From positions 1 to 8,902 of the forward strand of contig CAAGDO010000325.1 in NCBI GenBank assembly GCA_900768625.1: a stretch of DNA of 8,902 bases. The letters run 5' to 3'. Positions 1 to 5,921 of this stretch are shown piece by piece. The first letter of the stretch is position 1, and every line of letters begins with the position of its first letter. The stretch is from Bacteroidaceae bacterium (GTDB lineage Bacteria > Bacteroidota > Bacteroidia > Bacteroidales > Bacteroidaceae). The notes below the pieces were generated by a model that ran no database searches, had not been told where the DNA came from, and was given only the letters and a program-made list of their open reading frames with translations. The position numbers were made by a program, and so were the translations under genes.

Positions 1-2
1 CA

Positions 3-188
3 TAAGTAGGTGTTCAAAATTATTTTATACTATCAGCAGGTGCTATTTTCACATTGAAAGCACGTTCTCGGGCGCATCTATTTCCTTCGTTCTCAGTCAC
101 ATAGCCCGCTATGTTCCTTCTCCCGAAGAAAATAGCTGAATCCCGATAACGCACTTTCAATGTAAAAATAATTTCGAACACCTACTTA
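3..188. repeat. Long imperfect palindromic element, left copy
   Basis: The outer arms TAAGTAGGTGTTC (3-15) and GAACACCTACTTA (176-188) are perfect inverted repeats. Farther in, CATTGAAAG (52-60) pairs with CTTTCAATG (154-162), and the core is ACATAGC-CC-GCTATGT (99-114), a 7-bp stem with a 2-base loop. The left arm carries about 23 extra bases between the outer block and CATTGAAAG, so the outer arms are not centred on the core. No reading frame or transposase lies inside. A copy in reverse orientation starts at 8791. This looks like a dispersed non-coding palindromic repeat (REP- or MITE-like). Whether it works as DNA or as RNA cannot be told from the sequence. Confidence 0.85.
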
Positions 189-199
189 ACATTCTGATT

Positions 200-275
200 A
201 ATCCAAGCAAGTCAGCGGCGTACCCCCGCCTTCCCTTTCAAGAACCGCGCATGCGACTTACCTCACACTCGGCTC
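200..275 (-). mobile_element. Group II intron 3' end remnant (domain V and probable domain VI)
   Basis: Read on the minus strand, 275 down to 242 is a 34-nt stretch that starts GAGCCG and ends CGGTTC, the exact length of group II intron domain V. It has the AGC catalytic triad at domain positions 2-4, a GTAA (GNRA) tetraloop at positions 15-18, and a two-base bulge (TG) at positions 25-26. Two pairs are mismatched (14 with 19, and 7 with 28), so it may be decayed. Just downstream, GGCG/CGCC forms a hairpin followed by CTGACTT, which fits domain VI with a bulged branch-point A at about plus-strand 212. The 3' splice boundary (roughly 200-206) is not clear. No intron-encoded reverse transcriptase is recognisable upstream, so this is probably a 3' fragment. 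Confidence 0.72.
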
Positions 276-469
276 GTGTTATTCTTCAAATGATTTAAAA
301 ATCGGCTATTTGCACCGTTAGGCACAGCGTTTAAGAGAGCGCATGCGACGCGACTTTGATAGGCGTTGTTGGAGTACCATCAATTTGCTTGTATGACTTC
401 ACGTCGCATTTGTGCTTCAAATGTACGCTTTTTCTTCCAATTGCAGCATGAGTTCTAAGGTTTTTTGCG
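276..469. other. Non-coding stretch upstream of the LysM gene, possible decayed intron sequence
   Basis: No convincing gene is seen here. On the minus strand there is an open stretch of about 51 codons (486 down to 334) ending in TAA at 333-331, about 55 nt before the group II domain V. That is a plausible place for the end of an intron-encoded protein, but the translation shows no maturase or HNH motif I can recognise. The word GCGCATGCGAC occurs at 339-349 and again inside domain V at 247-257. The rest is featureless until the promoter box at 470. Confidence 0.4.
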
Positions 470-477
470 TATTTTTG
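470..477 (+). promoter_or_regulatory. Probable Bacteroidetes -7 box for the LysM gene
   Basis: TATTTTTG fits the Bacteroidetes -7 consensus TAnnTTTG and is followed by CGG. It would start transcription near 484 and give a leader of about 100 nt before the ATG at 588. The nearest upstream TTG candidate (441-443) is 26 nt away, farther than usual for a -33 element, so the -33 part is weak. Confidence 0.5.
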
Positions 478-587
478 CGGACAAACTCATCCCAACACAA
501 GCGGACAAGCCCTTTTCAAGGCACATCTCGCAACTCTCCGACATTCATGCAAGAATCAAAATCCGCAACATAACTATCAATCAAAGT

Positions 588-2135
588 ATGCATTTTTCCC
601 GATTGTTGAGAAACGTATCTCTGGCCGTTCTGCTCTCTTGCACCTCTGTGATAGGCGCCACAGCACAGACCTCCATGACCCACCGCGTGACAGAGGGCGA
701 AACCCTCTTCAAGATAGCCAAAAACTATGGTGTCAGTGTGCAGCAACTCTTGGAATGCAACAAAGGCCTCACCCCCGATGTCATCCGCACCGGGCAGACC
801 CTCATCATCCCCGCCCCCCAACTGCCTAAAGCACAACCCGTTCCTGCACGTCAGCCGGAGCCTCAAGTGAAGATGAAGGACTATAAGGTGAAGAAAAAGG
901 ACACGCCCTACAGTCTGGCCAAAGCCAACAACATCACAGTCGATGAGCTCATGGCTGCCAATCCGCAGCTGGAAGCCGATAATTGGAAGCTGAAAAAGGG
1001 CACCACCATCAAGATTCCCGTAAAAGTCAAGCAATCAGCACCCAAATACGTGGGAATCAGCAGCATAAAGGTAGCCATCGTACTTCCTCTCGTAGGTAGT
1101 CGTACAGAACATGTGCGCAGTGTGGAATTCTATCGCGGCTTCCTCATGGGCATCGAGAAACTGAAAGAGCAGGGCATCAGTGTAGGCATCCACGCCTATG
1201 AAGAACCCGCCCCCGACACTCCCGTCAAAACCCTGATGACCTCCGTCATGGCCTCACAGCCAGACCTCATCATCGGCCCCGTCTATCCAACCCATTTCGA
1301 AGATGTGGCAGCATGCGCTTCCGCCCAGACCAACGTGGTGGTACCCTTCTCCTCCAAGGTACCCCAGGTGGAATCATGTCCCAATCTCTTCGTGGTGAAC
1401 ACCCCCGCCTCCTACGAGACCACCCTCTCCACCGAGCTTCTCCAATCCGTATTCAAGAAGTCCGACCATTTCGTATTCCTCCACGCCGCCAACGCCAACA
1501 AGGGCAGCTTCTGCCAAGCCCTCATCAGCCGTCTCACCACAGCGGGCTACGACGTGACAGGAGTGGCAGCCCATAGCACAGCAGTCTCCATCAGCCAGAC
1601 CCTTAAAGCGAAAGGCACCGGCCGCTTCGTGCTCATCCCCGATGATTCAGGCGAGACCCTCATGGCCGAACTTCTCGGCAAGATGCGCGAATTGCGTTCC
1701 CTCATGAACGGATCGACCTTTTCTATCGTGGGCTACGACAACTGGGTGAAACACTCCGAAGGCCAATACCGTCAGGCCTTGCATGAAGCCGATGCCCATC
1801 TCCTCGCATCAAGCTATTTCTACCCCTATACCGCCGATGCCACCCAATTCCGCACTTCCTATAAGGATTGGTTCAAGACCGACCTCCTGACCTACACCCC
1901 CCGAATGGCTCCCTTAGGCTACGACGTGGCCATCAGCATGCTCGGAGGAATGGCCACCTATGGCCACGCCTTCAACACGCAGAACCCCGCCCCTGGCACC
2001 ATCGCAGCATTGCCTAAACTCCAGTCCGACCTTCGCTTCATCAAAGCCTCCACAAACGGAGGCTACGTAAGCCGAAGCATGTGGATTGTGGAATTCCGTC
2101 CCGACGGCACCATCGTGAAACTCTCCGCCAAATAA
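588..2135 (+). CDS. Exported LysM protein with periplasmic-binding-protein-like domain
   Basis: The product is 515 residues. ATG 588 is chosen because it starts directly with a signal peptide (residues 1-27, basic MHFSRLLRN then a hydrophobic core, cleavage probably after GATAQ). The frame extends upstream only to a TTG at 465, which overlaps the promoter box. Two LysM domains follow: residues 32-75 (HRVTEGETLFKIAKNYGVS ... LIIP) and 99-144 (YKVKKKDTPYSLAKANNIT ... IKIP), joined by a Pro-rich linker. From about residue 160 to the end is a fold resembling branched-chain amino acid ABC-transporter binding proteins, with FYRGFLMGIEKLKEQG (181-196) and DLIIGPVYP (226-234). LysM binds the N-acetylglucosamine-containing peptidoglycan backbone, so the protein is probably anchored to the wall in the periplasm. 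The ligand of the second half is unknown, and no permease or ATPase gene lies nearby, so transport is not supported. Confidence 0.9.
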   Translation: MHFSRLLRNVSLAVLLSCTSVIGATAQTSMTHRVTEGETLFKIAKNYGVSVQQLLECNKGLTPDVIRTGQTLIIPAPQLPKAQPVPARQPEPQVKMKDYKVKKKDTPYSLAKANNITVDELMAANPQLEADNWKLKKGTTIKIPVKVKQSAPKYVGISSIKVAIVLPLVGSRTEHVRSVEFYRGFLMGIEKLKEQGISVGIHAYEEPAPDTPVKTLMTSVMASQPDLIIGPVYPTHFEDVAACASAQTNVVVPFSSKVPQVESCPNLFVVNTPASYETTLSTELLQSVFKKSDHFVFLHAANANKGSFCQALISRLTTAGYDVTGVAAHSTAVSISQTLKAKGTGRFVLIPDDSGETLMAELLGKMRELRSLMNGSTFSIVGYDNWVKHSEGQYRQALHEADAHLLASSYFYPYTADATQFRTSYKDWFKTDLLTYTPRMAPLGYDVAISMLGGMATYGHAFNTQNPAPGTIAALPKLQSDLRFIKASTNGGYVSRSMWIVEFRPDGTIVKLSAK

Positions 2136-2167
2136 GCGAAGAGCCCCACCCCCACAAGAATCGCCAC

Positions 2168-2193
2168 GGACGGACACGACATAGCGTCCGTCC
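2168..2193 (+). terminator. GC-rich hairpin just after the LysM gene
   Basis: GGACGGAC (2168-2175) and GTCCGTCC (2186-2193) form a perfect 8-bp stem with a 10-base loop, 32 bases after the stop codon. No T-tract follows (the next bases are CCCATCATG), so it is not a standard intrinsic terminator. It may attenuate transcription or protect the 3' end of the message. Confidence 0.35.
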
Positions 2194-2201
2194 CCCATCA
2201 T

Positions 2202-2394
2202 GAAGTCGTCTGGACTTTTCAGGAATTCAAGATTTGCCTTTATTTTTGAGGCGTTTTTGGACCTTGAAGAAGGAGTGTAGCGAGCTACACGACCGATGAA
2301 AGGTCAAAAAATGTTCCAAAAGACAGGTGAAGATGGAATGTAGAAGAGCTCGGACTCCAATTCAAATCTTCGGCAGAAAAAATCAGACGACTTC
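2202..2394. repeat. Second palindromic element between the LysM and beta-barrel genes
   Basis: The outer arms GAAGTCGTCTG (2202-2212) and CAGACGACTTC (2384-2394) are perfect inverted repeats. An inner pair, TTTTTGGACCTT (about 2254-2265) against AAAGGTCAAAAA (about 2299-2310), matches with one bulge. The core is GTGTAGC-GA-GCTACAC (2275-2290). Size, layered symmetry and core flanks (GAAGGA before, GACCGA after) parallel the elements at 3-188 and 8791 onward, though the arm sequences differ. It fills most of the 281-bp gap and may influence read-through into the beta-barrel gene. No protein is encoded. Confidence 0.75.
2241..2248 (+). promoter_or_regulatory. Possible -7 box inside the second palindromic element
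   Basis: TATTTTTG fits TAnnTTTG and could start a transcript near 2255 for the beta-barrel gene. There is no -33 element at usual spacing, and the region is T-rich, so a chance match is quite possible. Confidence 0.22.
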
Positions 2395-2416
2395 CATATC
2401 TGCACCCACCCACATC

Positions 2417-3145
2417 ATGACCATCAACCCCCGTAGAGCCGCCCTTCTCCTTCTCTCCGCCCTTTTCCTCTCCGCTGCCCCCGTGCAGGCCCAGGTGGGC
2501 GAGGCACGCCGTAACATTGCCATTGGCGTGACAGGCGGCGTAAGCATGAACAGCATAGGCTTCGACCCCACCATCAAGCAAACCCTCCATATGGGACCCA
2601 CCATGGGCGTCGTGGCCCGCTTCACCAGTGAGAAATACTTCAAGGCCCTCTGCTCCTTGCAGATGGAGCTCAACTATGCCGAACTCGGATGGAAGGAAAA
2701 CGTGCTCGATGCCAACAGCCAACCGTTGCCCGACACCTATCAGCGCCATTTCCACTATATCCAGCTTCCCCTCCTCGCCCGTCTGGCCTGGGGACGCGAA
2801 GAACGAGGCGCCATGGGCTTTTTCCTGGCAGGCCCGCAAGTAGGATACTGCATCGGAGAATCCACCAGCCAAAGCGATTTCACGCTTAACGCTGAAGGTA
2901 ACCCCGACCGCCCGAATGGCATGTTCGCCCAATATAGCATGCCCATAGAGAAGAAGTTCGACTATGGCATCACTGCTGGAGCAGGACTGGAACTCAACAC
3001 GCGAGCCGGTCATTTCCTCATCGAAGGCCGCTACTACTACGGCCTCTCCGATATCTACAAAAACTCGAAGAAAGACATCTTCAGCCGCTCCAACCATTCC
3101 ACCATTGTGGCCAAAGTCACCTATCTCTTCGATATCAGAAAGTGA
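2417..3145 (+). CDS. PorT-family outer-membrane beta-barrel protein
   Basis: The product is 242 residues. ATG 2417 is preferred to the in-frame GTG at 2327 because it places a signal peptide at the N-terminus (residues 1-26, MTINPRR then a Leu/Ala-rich core, cleavage near VQAQ), and because the upstream stretch lies inside the palindromic element. The mature part has alternating hydrophobic/polar strands and Gly/Tyr-rich turns: NIAIGVTGGVSMNS near the start, FLAGPQVGYCIG in the middle, YGITAGAGLELNT and HFLIEGRYYYGLSDIY near the end, and a terminal strand VAKVTYLFDIRK. This pattern and length fit the 8-stranded Bacteroidetes outer-membrane beta-barrel family (PorT-like). PorT itself belongs to the type IX secretion system, but most family members are of unknown function and nothing here proves a secretion role. 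The gene ends inside a short inverted repeat. Confidence 0.85.
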   Translation: MTINPRRAALLLLSALFLSAAPVQAQVGEARRNIAIGVTGGVSMNSIGFDPTIKQTLHMGPTMGVVARFTSEKYFKALCSLQMELNYAELGWKENVLDANSQPLPDTYQRHFHYIQLPLLARLAWGREERGAMGFFLAGPQVGYCIGESTSQSDFTLNAEGNPDRPNGMFAQYSMPIEKKFDYGITAGAGLELNTRAGHFLIEGRYYYGLSDIYKNSKKDIFSRSNHSTIVAKVTYLFDIRK

Positions 3146-3218
3146 AGTCATCTGAACCCTTATTCAGAAAAACACAGACTCCAAATCGAATCTTCGTCAG
3201 AAAACTTCAGACGACTCC
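3144..3218. repeat. Short inverted repeat related to the 2202-2394 element
   Basis: GAAGTCATCTGAA (3144-3156) and TTCAGACGACTCC (3206-3218) are inverted with two mismatches. The right part (3177-3216) matches 2353-2392 of the larger element without gaps, 35 of 40 bases. The hairpin core is absent, so this looks like a deletion form or end-pair of the same family. The left arm overlaps the TGA stop of the beta-barrel gene, which therefore supplies part of the arm. Confidence 0.65.
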
Positions 3219-3264
3219 ACTAAATGCCAATAAACATCAAACCCACCCCTGCATTTCATTCACC

Positions 3265-5583
3265 ATGAACCTATCCACAAAAATGCTCCTTACGGCAGGA
3301 ATCGCTGCCCTTCCGCTGTTCGCTTCAGCCCAGACAGCAGAATCGAACATCATACCCCGGCCCCAGAACATCGAAATGACAGGCCACACGTTCCGCTTCA
3401 ATGCCAACACCAAAGTGGCCTATAAGGGCAAAGAAGCCCGCGCTGTAGCCGACTATCTCAGCAAGAAGTTCGCTGCAGCCACATCGCTGAAATATCCCAT
3501 CACCAGAAAGGCAGGCACAGCAGGCACCATCTCCCTCCTCATCGACCCTTCAGTCAAGGGAAGCGAAGCCTACACCCTCGAAGTGACCCCCGAGCAGATA
3601 ACAGCACGCGCTGCCACCTCCGCCGGCCTCTTCTATGCCGTGCAGTCCCTTCTTCAGCTCATGCCCCCCAGTGTGGAAGACGCCGAGCCCAAGGACTTCA
3701 ACGGCTGGGACATCCCCACTGCCCACATCACCGACAGTCCCCGCTTTGCCTATCGTGGTGTGATGCTCGACCCGAGCCGCCACTTCATGCCCGTCAGCGC
3801 CGTCAAGAAACAGATTGACGTACTCGCCTCATACAAGATCAACCGCCTCCATTGGCACCTCACCGATGACCAAGGCTGGCGCATCGAAATCAAGAAATAC
3901 CCGCGCCTGACAAGCATCGGTTCAGAACGCACAGAAGGCGACGGAAGCATCACCCGTGGCTACTACACCCAGGACGAAGTACGCGACGTCGTGGCTTACG
4001 CCGCAGCCCGCCACATCGAAGTCATCCCCGAACTCGAAATGCCCGGCCACGAACTGGCTGCCATTGCCGCCTATCCCGACCTCTCCTGCCGTGGAGACGA
4101 AACCACCCCACGCATCATCTGGGGCGTTGAGGACGTCGTGATGTGCCCCGGTAAGGAAAACATGTTCCGCTTCCTTCAGGACGTTGTCGACGAAATGGCC
4201 CCCCTCTTCCCCTCCCGCTATTTCCACATCGGTGGTGACGAGAGTCCCCGCGAAGAATGGGCCAAATGTCCCAACTGCCAAGCCCGTATGCGCCAGCTCA
4301 ACTACACCAAGGAAGCCCAGCTCCAGAGCTATATCATCGGCCGTATGGAGAAATATCTCAGCACGAAAGGCAAGACCATCATCGGATGGGATGAAATCCT
4401 CGAAGGCGGCAATCTCGACACCACTGCCGTCGTCATGTCATGGCGAGGCGAACAAGGTGGCATAACAGCCGCCAAGGCAGGCCACCACGTGCTGATGACA
4501 CCCTCCAGCCACGGTCTCTATTTCGACCAGTTCCAAGGCGACATCGTCACAGAGCCCATGTGTGCCATTGGCGGCTACTCCCCCTTGGCCAAAGTCTATG
4601 CCTACGACCCCGTACCCACCGAAGTGCATGCAGAAGGAAAGGACCATCTCGTACTCGGTCTGCAGGCCAACTGCTGGAGCGAGTATATGCACACCCCCAC
4701 CATGGTGGAATACCGTCTCTTCCCGCGTGCCCTGGCTCTGGCAGAAGTGGGCTGGACCCGTCCTGAAGCAAAGGACTTCACCGACTTCCAGCGCCGTGTC
4801 GACGGTGATGCCGCTCTCCGTTTGAAAGAGCGTCACATCAACTTCCACATCCCACAACCCGAACAGCCCGGAGGTTCTGTCGACAATCTCGCTTTCGTCA
4901 GCTCCGACACCATCACCCTCGGAACAACCCGTCCGCTCCCCATCGTCTATACGACCGACGGCACCCTCCCCACCCTCCAGTCAGCACGCTACGAGAAACC
5001 CATTGTTCTCCATCGCACAACCGTCGTCAAAACGGCCACCGTGCTGCCCTGCGGAATTCTCTCTCCCGTGCGCAACATCTACGCCACCAAGGAACTCTAC
5101 GCCCCTGCCACCAAGCTCACGAAGCCCCAGGCAGGTCTCCGTCTGACCAAGTGGGAAGGCACCTTCCAAGTGCCCTCAGAGGTGAAAGGCACCCCCTCAG
5201 TGAAGGACTCCATCGTTGGTGGATTCGAAGCTCTCCGCACGCTGGCCAGTGTACCCTCCAACGTGAGAAACGTGAAGAACTACTATGCTGAAGCGGAAGG
5301 CTATGTCCACATTCCTGCCGATGGTATCTATGAGTTCGCAACCAACAACTGTCAGCTCCACATCGACGGTCGTCTCATCATCGACAATTCCCACGAAAGC
5401 GTTCCCCGCTATTCGCGCCACAACCGTCAGGTAGCACTCGTTGCCGGCTACCATCGCATCCGTACCTCCTTCATGGGCGGCATCTTCTCCGGTTGGCCCA
5501 CCTACTGGGACGACGCCAAAGTCCGCATGCGCCGCGAAGGCGGCAAATGGAACAGCATCCAGCCTAACGACCTGAAGCATTAA
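3265..5583 (+). CDS. Beta-N-acetylhexosaminidase, glycoside hydrolase family 20
   Basis: The product is 772 residues. It removes terminal beta-linked N-acetylglucosamine or N-acetylgalactosamine from glycans by substrate-assisted catalysis. ATG 3265 starts with a signal peptide (residues 1-23, ending FASAQ); the in-frame GTG at 3142 would overlap the previous gene and lacks one. Domains: GH20 N-terminal domain (about 28-155); TIM-barrel catalytic domain (about 160-505) with RGVMLDPSRHF, HWHLTDDQGWRIEIKKYP, EMPGHE and the HIGGDE signature, giving the D325-E326 catalytic pair; a chitobiase-type C-terminal domain (about 540-610, VYTTDGTLPT); and a PA14-like carbohydrate-binding region (about 625-755, DGIYEF then LHIDGRLIIDN). 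The protein is probably periplasmic or on the cell surface and serves host or peptidoglycan glycan salvage; the substrate is inferred from the family. It follows the beta-barrel gene by 119 bp and ends before a clear terminator. Confidence 0.95.
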   Translation: MNLSTKMLLTAGIAALPLFASAQTAESNIIPRPQNIEMTGHTFRFNANTKVAYKGKEARAVADYLSKKFAAATSLKYPITRKAGTAGTISLLIDPSVKGSEAYTLEVTPEQITARAATSAGLFYAVQSLLQLMPPSVEDAEPKDFNGWDIPTAHITDSPRFAYRGVMLDPSRHFMPVSAVKKQIDVLASYKINRLHWHLTDDQGWRIEIKKYPRLTSIGSERTEGDGSITRGYYTQDEVRDVVAYAAARHIEVIPELEMPGHELAAIAAYPDLSCRGDETTPRIIWGVEDVVMCPGKENMFRFLQDVVDEMAPLFPSRYFHIGGDESPREEWAKCPNCQARMRQLNYTKEAQLQSYIIGRMEKYLSTKGKTIIGWDEILEGGNLDTTAVVMSWRGEQGGITAAKAGHHVLMTPSSHGLYFDQFQGDIVTEPMCAIGGYSPLAKVYAYDPVPTEVHAEGKDHLVLGLQANCWSEYMHTPTMVEYRLFPRALALAEVGWTRPEAKDFTDFQRRVDGDAALRLKERHINFHIPQPEQPGGSVDNLAFVSSDTITLGTTRPLPIVYTTDGTLPTLQSARYEKPIVLHRTTVVKTATVLPCGILSPVRNIYATKELYAPATKLTKPQAGLRLTKWEGTFQVPSEVKGTPSVKDSIVGGFEALRTLASVPSNVRNVKNYYAEAEGYVHIPADGIYEFATNNCQLHIDGRLIIDNSHESVPRYSRHNRQVALVAGYHRIRTSFMGGIFSGWPTYWDDAKVRMRREGGKWNSIQPNDLKH

Positions 5584-5617
5584 AAACTCACCTTAGAGGT
5601 GACATCCCTGAACAATT

Positions 5618-5657
5618 GACGGCTAAAATACTGCAATGTAATTTAGCCGTCTTTTTT
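5618..5657 (+). terminator. Intrinsic terminator after the hexosaminidase gene
   Basis: GACGGCTAAA (5618-5627) and TTTAGCCGTC (5642-5651) form a perfect 10-bp stem with a 14-base loop, followed directly by six T residues (5652-5657). It lies 34 bases after the stop codon and isolates the helicase gene from the upstream block. Confidence 0.9.
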
Positions 5658-5814
5658 GTCACTTCAAAAGCACGCCCACATTCCCCATCCACGGCAAAGC
5701 CCAGAATTAGACTTTGACTTTTAGCGAATAGAGAGAACGTATAGTTTCTGTGTTTAATCATCCCATTAATTGCGCTGCTTCACAAGATTCGATGGAAAAT
5801 CACACAAAAAGCAG

Positions 5815-5822
5815 TATATTTG
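5815..5822 (+). promoter_or_regulatory. Probable -7 box for the helicase gene
   Basis: TATATTTG followed by CGCC matches the Bacteroidetes -7 consensus TAnnTTTG. Transcription would begin near 5829 and leave a leader of about 93 nt before ATG 5922. No clear -33 TTG is seen at the expected distance. Confidence 0.6.
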
Positions 5823-5921
5823 CGCCGTAAAGTTTGTAAAACAGGCATCTGAAGTTTTCCACTCCATTATTTGGATGGATGAACAACATCAGTAAAAAGA
5901 TAAAGACAGACAATACACACT

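Larger units (their letters stand above)
5584..5921. other. Intergenic region between the hexosaminidase and helicase genes
   Basis: This 338-bp gap holds the intrinsic terminator at 5618-5657 and the promoter box at 5815-5822. I see no tRNA, small gene or repeat between them. Composition shifts from the GC-rich upstream block to the AT-richer helicase region. Confidence 0.6.

Noticed and set aside
99..114. Core palindromes as integron attC sites or CRISPR repeats
   Set aside because: There is no spacer-repeat array, no cassette pattern, no integrase, and no attC R/L box arrangement.
465..587. N-terminal extension of the LysM gene from a TTG start
   Set aside because: It would run through the promoter box and bury the signal peptide 41 residues inside the protein.
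2168..2193. Strong intrinsic terminator after the LysM gene
   Set aside because: The stem is good but no T-tract follows, so it is listed only as a low-confidence hairpin.
2285..3151. Long minus-strand open frame of 288 codons opposite the beta-barrel gene
   Set aside because: It mirrors the plus-strand gene, has no recognisable domain, and its composition is that of an antisense shadow. The plus frame has a signal peptide and barrel pattern.
3142..3264. N-terminal extension of the hexosaminidase from GTG 3142
   Set aside because: It would overlap the stop of the previous gene, translate the repeat, and place the signal peptide internally.
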